Positions 28,033-37,326 are shown, numbered from the stretch's first letter. The stretch is DNA of 64,000 nucleotides from Thalassotalea sp. G2M2-11 (GCF_017168195.1 NZ_JADNYL010000001.1:1116001-1180000); one strand, 5' to 3'. The notes: generated by a model not told the origin, from the letters alone. A program made the numbers and translations.

Positions 28033-28199
28033 TGCGTCACAAATAACATTATCACGAAAAAGCCAATGATGATGGCATTAAAGGCAAAGATATACAGAAA
28101 GCCTTTTAACCCTTGTTTTGCGGTAAAGCCTTTACTATTGAGGTAACTCCACCAAATGGCGCACATGATTAATGGTAATAAAAAGAAAAATCGGATCAT
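28029..28199 (-). CDS. small two-helix membrane protein, unknown function
   Basis: A 56-residue open frame, too short for many gene finders. It starts MIRFFFLLPLIMCAIWWSYL, has a polar turn NSKGFTAKQGLKG and a second hydrophobic helix to the end (FLYIFAFNAIIIGFFVIMLF). The two-helix hairpin make-up with a positively charged loop (positive-inside) suggests a true inner-membrane protein. It runs into a bidirectional terminator. There is no clear ribosome binding site, so confidence is moderate. I do not recognise a family. Confidence 0.55.
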   Translation of the reverse strand: MIRFFFLLPLIMCAIWWSYLNSKGFTAKQGLKGFLYIFAFNAIIIGFFVIMLFVTH

Positions 28200-28415
28200 A
28201 TAATTCAATAAAAATATTTTATTTCAATATGATAGATTAGATTTATCAATATCGCTAGCCTTAGTTTATTATCGAATAATAACGAATTACAAAATATCAC
28301 ATAAAGTTTAACTCTATAGTAACATTTGCCGTAAAAATCTTTGATCTAGAACAAGGGTGGGTGGATTTTGTTCCATTAAAATAAGGGGGTATTATCTCAG
28401 CAAAATGGACTTACT

Positions 28416-30908
28416 GTGTCGAAAGAGAATATTGTTATTAACGCTTGCCAGATTGCCAATCCCAATTTATTAACCTGTCCGCCGTCGACACCTATTTTTG
28501 AAGCAGCCCGTTTGATTCAACAAAGAAGTACTAGCTCTGTGCTTGTGGAAGAGAATGGTGAAATTATTGGTATCTGGACTGAAGCAGACAGTACCAAAGT
28601 GTCTTTTGACGACTTAACCAACTTCCATTTACCCATTACTGAATTTATGAGCACCCCAGTAATTTCCATTCGAGAGCACACGCCAGTTCAAGAGATCATA
28701 ATGGCTTTTCACAGACATCGTGTGCGTCACTTACTGGTAATTGATGAACACAATGTTCCTGTCGGTATCACTAGTCAAACGGATGTGATTAAAGTCCAAG
28801 GAGTTGAGCGTTATTTGCAAATGCGCAGCATCAAGGACAATTTTAATCCTCGCGTGCCGACGGTTGCAGGTTCTGCAAGTATCGATGAAGTAGCAATGTA
28901 TATGGCAGAGTATCGCAGTACTTCGGCGATAATCAAACATGACGCTGGCAGTGAGTTTGGGATCATCACAGAGCGCGACCTATTACGTTTAATTGCCAAT
29001 AAAGATAAAAGCCAAAGTGCCTGGCATCACGCTAAGAGGCCGTTATTAACCATTGATATTAATGATTCATTGTTTCAAGCCTATAACATGATCAAACACA
29101 ACAGTGTTAGGCACTTAGTCGTTTGCAAACAAACAGAAATTGTTGGGGTACTTTCACTACAGCATATTCTTTCAGATATTGAAATTACTTATGTGCAAAA
29201 GCTAGAAGAGGTGCTGAGCGAGCGTGATAATGCTTTGAAAGAGTCGCGTAAGCATCTGTATTTTGCAGAAAAAATTATTGAAGAATCACTTGATAGCATC
29301 ATGGTTACGGACAAAAATGCCATGATTGTCTCGGTCAACCCCGCTTTTACCGCACTTACTGGCTATCAGCTGAGTGAAGTGATCGGTCAGCCTGCAAGTA
29401 TTTTAAGTTCAGGCATGCAAGATAATGCGTTTTACCAAAAGATGTGGTCATCGATCGAGCAAACGGGCACATGGCAAGGGGAAATATCCAATAAAAAGAA
29501 ATCTGGAGAAGTTTATGTTGAGTGGCTCTCTATTGTTCGTTTAGGTGATGAAGACGATCAAGAGCATTTTTTTGCTGCGATATTTAACGATATTACCGAG
29601 CGAAAACGTAATGAACGACGTATTCATTCTTTAGCATTTTTCGATGGTTTAACCGGTTTGCCTAATCGACGACTCTTTGATGATCGATTTAATATTGCTT
29701 TGTCAACGGCGCATCGAAATAAACAGTATGTTGCGGTGTTGTTTTTGGATCTTGATCGATTTAAACAAATTAATGATAACTTAGGCCATAAAATTGGCGA
29801 TGAATTATTAAAAGTGACTGCTGAACGCTTAACTGGCTGTATCAAAGAAGGAGATACAGTGTCACGCTTTGGTGGTGATGAATTTGTGGTATTGCTAACC
29901 GAAATGTCAACCATTGAAGATGTGATCAATGTGGTCAAACGTATTTCTACTGTGCTCAATGTGCCTTATGAACTAGACTCTCGCGAGTTACATGTCACAT
30001 CATCTGTTGGTGTGGCGATATATCCAGATGATGGTGAAGATACCGATACTTTGTTAAAGCACGCTGATGTTGCTATGTACAAGGCTAAAGATAATGGCCG
30101 TAATTCATTTCAGCTTTATTCACCAGAGATGAACTTAGTGTCAATGGAGCGTTTGATTATGCAAAATTGCTTACAAACGGCATTGAAAAAACAAGAATTA
30201 GAATTGTATTATCAGCTGAAAGTCCATGAAAGTAATGAAAATATCGTTGGTATGGAAGCGTTATTACGCTGGCGAAATGATGATATTGGCCAAGTATCAC
30301 CCGCACAGTTTATTCCGTTGGCTGAAGAACTCGGTTTGATCGTTGACATTGATCGTTGGGTATTAATTCAGGCCTGCAAACAGCGAAAACATTGGTACGA
30401 TGAAGGAGTTGATTGTGGGGCGGTATCGGTAAATATTTCTGCCTTACATTTTAATCATGATCTGGTGTATGCGGTGGAACAAGCATTATCCATCAGTGAT
30501 TTACCTGCTCATTTGTTAGAGTTGGAAGTGACCGAAAGTTGCTTTATTCAAAATATTGAAAATGCACAATCAATGCTCAAACAAATAAATCAACTAGGTG
30601 TTTCACTATCAATAGATGATTTTGGTACCGGCTATTCATCACTTAATTACTTATCTCAACTGTCTTTAGACACCTTGAAAATTGATGCTAGTTTTGTAGC
30701 AAATGTACCTGAAGACCCTCGTCAATGTCAGATTGTGAAAACCATTATCGCCATGGCTAATGCGTTAGATTTAGCGATTATTGCTGAAGGGGTTGAAACA
30801 AAAACACAGATTGACTTTCTCACTGAACATGGCTGTCATGTATATCAAGGTTATTATTATAGTCGTCCATTGAGTGCCCACGACACTCAAATTCGATACT
30901 TCAGCTAA
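28416..30908 (+). CDS. CBS-PAS-GGDEF-EAL c-di-GMP signalling protein
   Basis: An 830-residue soluble c-di-GMP protein. Four CBS motifs form two pairs (about 10-130 and 140-255), which usually bind adenine nucleotides. Then come a short coiled coil (260-285), a PAS domain with PAC (290-400), GGDEF (405-570, intact GGDEF at 486-490, no RxxD I-site) and EAL (585-830, EAL at 614-616). Nearly all catalytic EAL residues are visible (E, N in VSVNIS, E in ELEVTES, DD in SIDDFGTGYSSL, K in LKID, E in AEGVET). Both activities may exist, probably set by energy state through the CBS domains (inference). The GTG start at 28416 has a poor ribosome binding site. The end overlaps ampG by 4 bases, convergent. 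Confidence 0.92.
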   Translation: MSKENIVINACQIANPNLLTCPPSTPIFEAARLIQQRSTSSVLVEENGEIIGIWTEADSTKVSFDDLTNFHLPITEFMSTPVISIREHTPVQEIIMAFHRHRVRHLLVIDEHNVPVGITSQTDVIKVQGVERYLQMRSIKDNFNPRVPTVAGSASIDEVAMYMAEYRSTSAIIKHDAGSEFGIITERDLLRLIANKDKSQSAWHHAKRPLLTIDINDSLFQAYNMIKHNSVRHLVVCKQTEIVGVLSLQHILSDIEITYVQKLEEVLSERDNALKESRKHLYFAEKIIEESLDSIMVTDKNAMIVSVNPAFTALTGYQLSEVIGQPASILSSGMQDNAFYQKMWSSIEQTGTWQGEISNKKKSGEVYVEWLSIVRLGDEDDQEHFFAAIFNDITERKRNERRIHSLAFFDGLTGLPNRRLFDDRFNIALSTAHRNKQYVAVLFLDLDRFKQINDNLGHKIGDELLKVTAERLTGCIKEGDTVSRFGGDEFVVLLTEMSTIEDVINVVKRISTVLNVPYELDSRELHVTSSVGVAIYPDDGEDTDTLLKHADVAMYKAKDNGRNSFQLYSPEMNLVSMERLIMQNCLQTALKKQELELYYQLKVHESNENIVGMEALLRWRNDDIGQVSPAQFIPLAEELGLIVDIDRWVLIQACKQRKHWYDEGVDCGAVSVNISALHFNHDLVYAVEQALSISDLPAHLLELEVTESCFIQNIENAQSMLKQINQLGVSLSIDDFGTGYSSLNYLSQLSLDTLKIDASFVANVPEDPRQCQIVKTIIAMANALDLAIIAEGVETKTQIDFLTEHGCHVYQGYYYSRPLSAHDTQIRYFS

Positions 30909-32500
30909 TTAGTATTTTGTTGTTCAATTAAGGCGTTCAGTGGCTTTCTGATGGAGTATAAAAATAGCAGGCTTGGGATCACCATCACAGAGGTTAAGAC
31001 AAAAAATAATGCCCAATTGCCATCTAGCCAATCAACAATAATGCCCGAATATGAGCCTAACATTACTCGACCAAAGGTCCCTAATGATGCCATCAGTGCG
31101 TATTGGCTGGCGGTAAAGGTTTTATTACATAAAACTGACAACAGAGCGACAAATGCGACAGAGCCCCAGGCAGAAGTAAAACCATCAATAAAAACGGTGC
31201 AAGCAAATAACAGTTTGTTAGGGCCGACTATTGCCATTAAAGAGAAGAGTAAATTACTGGCAGACATGGCAATACCGCCAATGAACAAGCCCTTTAAAAT
31301 ACCATAACGAATAGTAAACACACTGCCAATTAACGAGAATACTATTGTGGTCGCCCAGTTGATCATTTTTGAATAATACGCAATATCTTCGTTGGAAAAT
31401 CCCACTTCACGATAAAAAACTATCGACATACGTCCTAAATAAGCTTCACCTATTTTAAATAGAAAAATAAACATTAGTATCGAAAAAGCCAGCCGAGTAC
31501 CGTTACGTTGAAAAAACTCTTGAATAGGGGCTACTAGCGTGGTGAGAAGCCAAGCCACTAGCCGGTCAACATGGCTATTTTTTTGTTGAATCTTTTGGCC
31601 ATTATGTTGATGAATACGACGATTAAGCTGAGATAATTGTTGGCTAAATAGTATGAGCAAAGTCACGACAACTAAGGTAATTGTGGCAAACCGATATTGG
31701 GGATCAATAAGGCTATCAGGCCAATTGGGATAGCCAATATTGGCGTAAACAATACTAATAAAAATCATCGGGATGATTAGTAAAATACTTAATGAACGAT
31801 GACCAAAATGCGGTAACACCGTTAAATATTTTTGCTCAATTAAATGTAGCTTGCTCTCACGGGTGCTTTTGGGTTCAGCAACGACTAGTACAGTGATCAC
31901 CAACGCTGCCATGATGCCAGAAAGAATTAGATAAACTTCAGACCACTGCCAACTAGGCTGACTCACTAAAAGAAACGGGATACTTCCCAGCCCGGCATAG
32001 CCGGTCCACCAACCTGCGGTTGCCATCGCAGATCCTGCTGCCATAATATTATTATCGTTATCTGCTAATGAGTCGATACGGTAAGCATCAATGGCAATGT
32101 CTTGGGTTGCACCACTAATGGCAATTACTAACCCGAATGCTGCCATCAGATTCAATTGGTGTGAAGCATCAAGTAAACTCATTTGAAACGCCATCACAAC
32201 TATGATGCATTGAGTGACAAAAATCCAACTGCGCCTTAAACCTAACCACTTGGTGATAAATAGCAATTTGACACGATCGGCAAGCGGTGACCAAAGAAAA
32301 TTGATACTGTAAGCAACAAATATGAGACCAAACAACCCGATACTTGAACGGCTTAAACCATCATCTTTCAACCAACCTGTCATCGCAGAGCCTATCATGA
32401 CCCAAGGAAAGCCACTGGCAATACCAAATAAGAATATAGTGAGTAAACGTTTATCTTTAAAATAGCTTAGGGTTTGAACGAGTGAGTGGTTAGCAGACAT
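30905..32500 (-). CDS. ampG: AmpG-type muropeptide MFS permease
   Basis: A 531-residue inner-membrane transporter of the major facilitator superfamily with about 14 TM helices. AmpG brings anhydromuropeptides (GlcNAc-anhMurNAc-peptides) from cell-wall turnover into the cytoplasm for recycling, and through them controls AmpC-type beta-lactamases where present. Family features are the N-terminal FLFGIASGFPWVMIGSAMTGWL, the loop WSPLADR and SGATQDIAIDAYRIDSL. yajG and bolA, its E. coli neighbours, lie close by upstream. No beta-lactamase ampC gene is in the window. Confidence 0.9.
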   Translation of the reverse strand: MSANHSLVQTLSYFKDKRLLTIFLFGIASGFPWVMIGSAMTGWLKDDGLSRSSIGLFGLIFVAYSINFLWSPLADRVKLLFITKWLGLRRSWIFVTQCIIVVMAFQMSLLDASHQLNLMAAFGLVIAISGATQDIAIDAYRIDSLADNDNNIMAAGSAMATAGWWTGYAGLGSIPFLLVSQPSWQWSEVYLILSGIMAALVITVLVVAEPKSTRESKLHLIEQKYLTVLPHFGHRSLSILLIIPMIFISIVYANIGYPNWPDSLIDPQYRFATITLVVVTLLILFSQQLSQLNRRIHQHNGQKIQQKNSHVDRLVAWLLTTLVAPIQEFFQRNGTRLAFSILMFIFLFKIGEAYLGRMSIVFYREVGFSNEDIAYYSKMINWATTIVFSLIGSVFTIRYGILKGLFIGGIAMSASNLLFSLMAIVGPNKLLFACTVFIDGFTSAWGSVAFVALLSVLCNKTFTASQYALMASLGTFGRVMLGSYSGIIVDWLDGNWALFFVLTSVMVIPSLLFLYSIRKPLNALIEQQNTN

Positions 32501-32603
32501 CTAATTGATAATATATGACGATGGAATAAAAGTGGCATCAGGTTATCAGAGTCATTAAAGCTTAAGAAGTCTTTTTATCAATAAATAGCATTAAAAATGC
32601 AGG

Positions 32604-32933
32604 CTAGGCAATGGGGCGCCAACCAATACAATCGATAGGGTAACTACCAATGCCATTAAAAAAATCAATGCATGTAGTCATTTCACTGCGAAAATATAAG
32701 TTAGAATGAAGCGCTTGCCCGCCGTGCAAAGAGAGTTCATGCATCACATGCCAAAATACACGCTCTTTGGCACTCCCTGGAGTTTCATCATTGACATTGA
32801 GCAAGGTCCACTCTTCCATGGTGTTATTTACAAATTCATCTAATTCTGTGTAATGTAATGCTTTATTTAATACAGCTTTTATATAGGCGCTTGTTTGCAG
32901 TATTTTTTCATTGATAAACTGCTCAATTATCAT
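32604..32933 (-). CDS. conserved hypothetical protein
   Basis: A 109-residue soluble protein that I cannot assign. It is acidic, without signal peptide, with several histidines (WHVMHELSLHGGQALHSN) that could bind a metal, and ends GWRPIA. The start is well supported: AGAGG lies seven bases before the ATG at 32933. It lies between ampG and the cyclophilin gene on the same strand, in a cell-wall recycling neighbourhood. Confidence 0.7.
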   Translation of the reverse strand: MIIEQFINEKILQTSAYIKAVLNKALHYTELDEFVNNTMEEWTLLNVNDETPGSAKERVFWHVMHELSLHGGQALHSNLYFRSEMTTCIDFFNGIGSYPIDCIGWRPIA

Positions 32934-33167
32934 TTCTGACCTCTAAATGGTAAACATAAGGGAGATTGCCGAAAAAGAACTAAGGTGAGCGTATTTGGGT
33001 GATTATTCATCGCTATCTCTCACTACATTACTTATCGTAGAAAAAGCTGAATTTGTCAAAAAAATTCAGCTTGTTATATCGTGAAGTGTGAGAAGAGTAT
33101 TGGTAATTAGTTGATTTTCATCAACAGATTAATCAAGGTGAATACTTGATATGATGATGAAAGCTCA

Positions 33168-33758
33168 TTACGACGAGGCAGGTAATAATGTTGCTTTTTG
33201 TAAAATGACAGCTTCAATCGGGACATCATCCCAGCCTAGAGATTCACTGTATTGGGTTTTTACTTTGCCCATGGCTTCAAGTACTGCTTCTCCTTCGACA
33301 ATAGTACCGAATACCGCATAGCCCCAGTCTCGTCCAGGATTTAAATTTTCATTATCGTTAAGATTGAAAAAGAACTGACGATTAGCCGAATGAGGATGAC
33401 GTTCTTTTGCCATTGCGATAGTGCCTACAGTGTTTTTTAAACCATTACCCGATTCATTGACAATATCTTGGTTTACTTTTTTCATGGCATATTCAGTGTC
33501 ATAGCCGCCACCTTGTACAATAAACTCTCCAATGATGCGGTGAAAAATAGTGTTGTCATATTCGCCAGCAACGACATACGAGAGAAAGTTATTAACGGTA
33601 ATGGGCGCGCTGACTCGATCAAGCTCAACGATTATCACTCCCATGGAAGTCTCTAATTTTACTTTCGGGTAGAGGTTATCAGGATCGATAGTCGAACTTT
33701 GTGCTAGTGCCGTAATTGACCACCAGCATGACAATATAAAAGTAAATAGTTTTTTCAT
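33168..33758 (-). CDS. periplasmic cyclophilin-type peptidyl-prolyl isomerase (PpiA-like)
   Basis: A 196-residue cyclophilin with signal peptide (MKKLFTFILSCWWSITALAQ), so it should fold proteins in the periplasm. The isomerase core shows FHRII (with the catalytic-type R), FIVQGGGY, GTIAMAK, QFFFNL and WGYAVFG. The AMAKERHPHSANRQFFFN segment has the usual active-site residues; the tryptophan that binds cyclosporin is not seen. The ATG at 33758 is chosen for its signal peptide; the frame is open 16 codons further. It lies 16 bases after yajG on the same strand, probably one operon rlmG-yajG-PPIase. Confidence 0.88.
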   Translation of the reverse strand: MKKLFTFILSCWWSITALAQSSTIDPDNLYPKVKLETSMGVIIVELDRVSAPITVNNFLSYVVAGEYDNTIFHRIIGEFIVQGGGYDTEYAMKKVNQDIVNESGNGLKNTVGTIAMAKERHPHSANRQFFFNLNDNENLNPGRDWGYAVFGTIVEGEAVLEAMGKVKTQYSESLGWDDVPIEAVILQKATLLPASS

Positions 33759-33774
33759 ATTAGTTACACAAGAG

Positions 33775-34359
33775 TTATTGTAAAAATTGATAAATTTCGC
33801 TGTCATTTACGATTTGTTGTAATAGCGTTGACAGTTGCTGATTAAAGTCACGTTCTAATACTGCTAAATCAGCGTTAAATGCCCCTTCACTATTTAGCTT
33901 GGTATTATAGGTTTTCGTTAGTACTTGCTCACCAGATTTTACCCTAACGGTAAAAGTAAGTTGGGTGTTTGCCTGGTACTTTAATAACCCCTGTTGTACT
34001 TTCACAATGGCATTATTGATAATTAAGGTGATGGAATTGTTGGTGGGTGATTTTATATCTAAACCACTGCTTACCAATGCTTGAGTTAAATGTTCAGCGA
34101 TGGTTTGCCCGAGATTTTCCTGACTGTTGATTAGCTCAGCGGCGGCATCTTCTTGGTGAATTTCAACTAAATGAATGGTATTACGTAAATCATCGACTAA
34201 CACTTGTGCCGATTTTTGTTGATAGTGCTGGCCTTGAGTCATTACCGCTTGAGGAGCGATCACAAGTTGCTTTGCCGTCGTTGCACAACCGGAAGTTAAA
34301 CAAGCTAAGGTTGTGGCTATTAATAAACTAAGAGAAGTTTTTTTCATTAAATATTTCAT
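33775..34359 (-). CDS. yajG: YajG-family lipoprotein
   Basis: A 194-residue lipoprotein. The signal has a lipobox LTSGC with C25; the mature domain has the YajG pattern including the C-terminal SEGAFNADLAVLERDFNQ and SEIYQFLQ. E. coli YajG is an uncharacterised outer-membrane-type lipoprotein next to ampG. The start at 34359 overlaps the stop of rlmG by four bases (ATGA), so it is translationally coupled; a second ATG at 34347 is possible. The location near ampG and bolA is conserved with enterobacteria. Confidence 0.85.
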   Translation of the reverse strand: MKYLMKKTSLSLLIATTLACLTSGCATTAKQLVIAPQAVMTQGQHYQQKSAQVLVDDLRNTIHLVEIHQEDAAAELINSQENLGQTIAEHLTQALVSSGLDIKSPTNNSITLIINNAIVKVQQGLLKYQANTQLTFTVRVKSGEQVLTKTYNTKLNSEGAFNADLAVLERDFNQQLSTLLQQIVNDSEIYQFLQ

Positions 34360-35510
34360 CGTTTTATCGCCGAAAGTATGACAAATTTTTGATTACTGGC
34401 AATGAGTTTTTCATTACCAAAAAGTCGTTTAAGTTTTATATGGTAGCCAAGTTGACGGTTACCAACAATACGTAATTCCCCTCCTTTTTTAAGGACACGG
34501 AAGCTGTCTTTGAACATTTGCCAGGCAATATGATCTGTCATGGCATTTTGCTGATGAAAAGGCGGGTTACATAAAACGACATCGGCACTGTTCGCGGGAA
34601 AATCTGCTAAACAATCATTCACGCTAAATTGGCAGTTGTCTATGCTGTTCGGAAAATTACTTGCGACATTCTCTTTGGCAGATTGTACGGCCATAAAGGA
34701 TTCGTCAACAAAATGTAGCTGACAATCGGGCGCTTGAGCTAATAAGCTTAAGCCTATTACGCCATTACCACAGCCAAGATCTATCACTGTACTCTGCTTG
34801 TTATCCAATGTAGGAAGATGGTCGATAAACGCTCTTGCACCTATATCTAATTTTTCTCTGGCAAATACATTGGCATAGTTGGTGATTGCCAGCTTGGGAG
34901 ATTCTATGTACCAGCGTTTATTTTGGCTAAAGTCTTCTTGCGGTAATTGTTGAGGATCATTATCAAGTTGACAAAATACCAGACGTGATTTTTTTACCGC
35001 CAGTGACGTTGTTGTGGTGCCGAGGTATTTTTCGAATATCTTTAAGGTTGAGGTTTGAATGTTTTTCGCTTTATCTGCTGCAATGAATACAGTGCGGTCA
35101 TTAACCACTTTCCTTAATTGCTGTAGCTGCTCAACTAACAAAGTTTTACTTTTAGGAATTTTATACAGCACAATATCAATAGGGTGTGGAAGTGTATCTA
35201 AACTGGTTAATAACTTAGCGTGTGCAAGTGATAAGTGATTGTGCTCAGCATTGTGGAGCAGCCCTTGTTGACTGATAAAAGAATCTGTCACTATAAACAA
35301 GCTGTGTTCGGTAAAATGCAAGCTTAATGCGCCAAAGCTGTCATTAAACACTAAAATGCGTTGCTTATTGGTGACAAGTTGCTGCTCATTGAGGTAATTT
35401 ATTAAGTACTCGTCAGCAGAGTCCCATGCTTGCAGACTACGATTAACTTGATTCGCTGGGTAACGCTCAAGGAACAGGTTTTTATCTTTGATTAAAAAAG
35501 GACTTATCAT
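34356..35510 (-). CDS. rlmG: 23S rRNA (guanine-N2) methyltransferase RlmG
   Basis: A 384-residue SAM-dependent methyltransferase that in E. coli methylates G1835 of 23S rRNA. The N-terminal half is a degenerate methyltransferase-like domain (LQAWDSADEYLINYL, LVFNDSFGALSL); the C-terminal half is catalytic with the SAM motif VIDLGCGNGVIGLSLL and the base-binding NPPFHQQ. The order of these motifs and the NYANVFAREKLDIGARAF stretch match RlmG better than RsmC. It is the first gene of a minus-strand operon with yajG, divergent to alkB. Confidence 0.93.
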   Translation of the reverse strand: MISPFLIKDKNLFLERYPANQVNRSLQAWDSADEYLINYLNEQQLVTNKQRILVFNDSFGALSLHFTEHSLFIVTDSFISQQGLLHNAEHNHLSLAHAKLLTSLDTLPHPIDIVLYKIPKSKTLLVEQLQQLRKVVNDRTVFIAADKAKNIQTSTLKIFEKYLGTTTTSLAVKKSRLVFCQLDNDPQQLPQEDFSQNKRWYIESPKLAITNYANVFAREKLDIGARAFIDHLPTLDNKQSTVIDLGCGNGVIGLSLLAQAPDCQLHFVDESFMAVQSAKENVASNFPNSIDNCQFSVNDCLADFPANSADVVLCNPPFHQQNAMTDHIAWQMFKDSFRVLKKGGELRIVGNRQLGYHIKLKRLFGNEKLIASNQKFVILSAIKR

Positions 35511-35627
35511 GACTACTGTAATATTTTATCGATCCAAAATGGACGGTAGTGGGTGAGTGGCTATTGTGCCAAAATAACTGAGTTGTCACTAGATTAATTT
35601 AGGCTTTATTTGTATTGGGAGTGAGTT

Positions 35628-36200
35628 ATTAATATCGAGCTGACGGATGCTAATATACAGTATTATCCTAATTTTATTCCTTATGGCGAAAGCTTGCAGT
35701 GGCTATCTGTTTTGCATCAAGAGTTGCAATGGCGAACCGATCAACTCGCTATGTTTGGCAAACTGGTAAAACTGCCAAGGTTACAAGCATGGTATGGTGA
35801 TGATTATCAGCAATATACTTACTCCAACCTTACGTTAACGGCATTGCCTTTTACGCCGAGTTTACTGTCTTTGCGTGAAAAGGTGAGCGATTTTTGCCAG
35901 CACCGATTTAACAGTGTCTTGGCTAATTACTATCGTGATCAACATGATTCTGTTGGTTGGCATAGTGATGATGAACCTGAACTTGGTGAGCAACCCACGA
36001 TTGCTTCTTTATCTTTCGGAGCTCAACGTTTATTTCATTTGAAACATAAAGTCACTGGTGAAAAATATAAAATACCTTTACAATCCGGCAGCTTATTAGT
36101 GATGTCTGGACCAACTCAGCATTACTGGCAGCACGCCATACTGAAAACTAGGCGTGAACAGCCAATGCGTATTAATTTAACATTTCGAAAAATATATTAA
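35628..36200 (+). CDS. AlkB-family 2-oxoglutarate dioxygenase, probable ATT start
   Basis: An Fe(II)/2-oxoglutarate dioxygenase of about 190 residues that directly repairs alkylated bases (AlkB, closest in style to ALKBH2/3-like bacterial forms). The iron ligands are H and D in GWHSDD and the distal H near QHYWQHAI; the 2-oxoglutarate arginines are in RINLTFR. No ATG or GTG exists in frame: the frame opens at 35625 after a TGA, and the family-like N terminus (LTDANIQYYPNFIPYG) lies upstream of the first TTG (35694). GGGAG at 35617-35621 is correctly spaced for ATT at 35628, which I propose as start. Divergent to rlmG. Confidence 0.88.
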   Translation: MNIELTDANIQYYPNFIPYGESLQWLSVLHQELQWRTDQLAMFGKLVKLPRLQAWYGDDYQQYTYSNLTLTALPFTPSLLSLREKVSDFCQHRFNSVLANYYRDQHDSVGWHSDDEPELGEQPTIASLSFGAQRLFHLKHKVTGEKYKIPLQSGSLLVMSGPTQHYWQHAILKTRREQPMRINLTFRKIY

Positions 36201-36329
36201 AATTTTTAGTATTTTCTCCATAGGTTTAGCATGCATTGCTCAATAATAGCCGTCTAGACAGATGGCAGATTCATTGATAAATACTAAAATTGAATGAAAA
36301 CATGAAGGCGACTGATTAGGGAATTTCAC

Positions 36330-36653
36330 ATGACTATAGAAGCTGTTATTGAACAAAAATTATTATCTGCTTTTTCTCCACTACATTTAGATGTTATCAA
36401 TGAAAGCCATCAGCATAATGTGGCACCAGGGAGTGAATCACACTTTAAAGTGATCATAGTGTCAAACGATTTTGAAGGCGAGCGTTTGATCAAGCGACAT
36501 CGTGCAATTAATTCAGCATTGTCTGAAGAATTATCTCAACATATTCATGCACTTGCATTGCACACTTATACAGAAAAAGAATGGCATGATTATTACGAAG
36601 CGAACACGCCATTATCACCCAAATGTTTAGGTGGCAGTAAAAAACGTGCTTAG
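36330..36653 (+). CDS. bolA: BolA family protein
   Basis: A 107-residue BolA protein. BolA pairs with monothiol glutaredoxin to bind a [2Fe-2S] cluster and affects morphology and biofilm formation. Visible family features are the N-terminal helix IEQKLLSAF, LDVINESHQHNVAPGSESHFKVIIVS with the conserved histidines, and the RHRAINSAL segment including the cluster-region His. GGGA lies about ten bases before the ATG. Its closeness to yajG and ampG repeats the E. coli order, with rlmG and alkB between. A terminator-like hairpin follows. Confidence 0.95.
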   Translation: MTIEAVIEQKLLSAFSPLHLDVINESHQHNVAPGSESHFKVIIVSNDFEGERLIKRHRAINSALSEELSQHIHALALHTYTEKEWHDYYEANTPLSPKCLGGSKKRA

Positions 36654-36664
36654 CACATGGTTAA

Positions 36665-36713
36665 CCAAACAAGTGTTTCTAACAGTTAAGCGATGAGCTA
36701 AGCACTTGTTTGG
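36665..36713 (+). terminator. hairpin after bolA
   Basis: A perfect 11-base inverted repeat (CCAAACAAGTG / CACTTGTTTGG) with a 27-base loop, followed by GTTTAATTCTT. The long loop and poor T-run make it a likely but not classic terminator. Confidence 0.55.
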
Positions 36714-36807
36714 GTTTAATTCTTATTATTTTTGTAATAGTCTTTCCTCATTCCATTACAATCTCTTATCTGCCTAATGGATAAAATAATAATAAATAGG
36801 AAAATTG

Positions 36808-37326
36808 ATGTTACTTCGATGGTGTAAATTTGCTATCGCCACAATAGATACCTTAACCGAATATACCGGAAAATTAATCGCTTGGCTGACCTTAATCATG
36901 GTGGTGCTAAGCTTTTCAATTGTGGTATTACGCTATGGTTTTAACCTAGGTTGGGTAGCGATGCAAGAATCGGTTTTGTATTTTCATGGGATCGTTTTTA
37001 TGCTCGGAGCGGCTTTTACCCTCAAAGCCGATGGGCATGTGCGAGTAGATATTTTTTATCAAAAATTTACTCGAGTACAGCAAGCTTGGGTCAATTTACT
37101 TGGTGGTCTGCTGTTACTGCTTCCTGTTTGTCTGACCATTTTTTTTATCAGCTTTGAATACGTTTTAACCTCATGGCAAATCATGGAAAAATCCGCTGAA
37201 GCGGGTGGTTTGCCTTTGGTTTATATCAATAAATCTTTGATTTTACTGTTAGCCATCACCCTTTCATTGCAAGGAATTGCCGAAATCTTACGAAATATCA
37301 TCGTCATCAAAGGGGAGCAGAGCTAA
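36808..37326 (+). CDS. TRAP transporter small permease subunit (DctQ type)
   Basis: About 172 residues with four TM helices (about 20-45, 52-72, 90-112, 130-160), as usual for the DctQ subunit of tripartite ATP-independent periplasmic transporters. These use a Na+ or H+ gradient to import organic acids caught by a periplasmic binding protein. ATAGG lies seven bases before the ATG at 36808; a TTG one codon upstream is an alternative. The last base of its stop is the first base of the next start (TAATG), so the two permease genes are coupled. Confidence 0.92.
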   Translation: MLLRWCKFAIATIDTLTEYTGKLIAWLTLIMVVLSFSIVVLRYGFNLGWVAMQESVLYFHGIVFMLGAAFTLKADGHVRVDIFYQKFTRVQQAWVNLLGGLLLLLPVCLTIFFISFEYVLTSWQIMEKSAEAGGLPLVYINKSLILLLAITLSLQGIAEILRNIIVIKGEQS

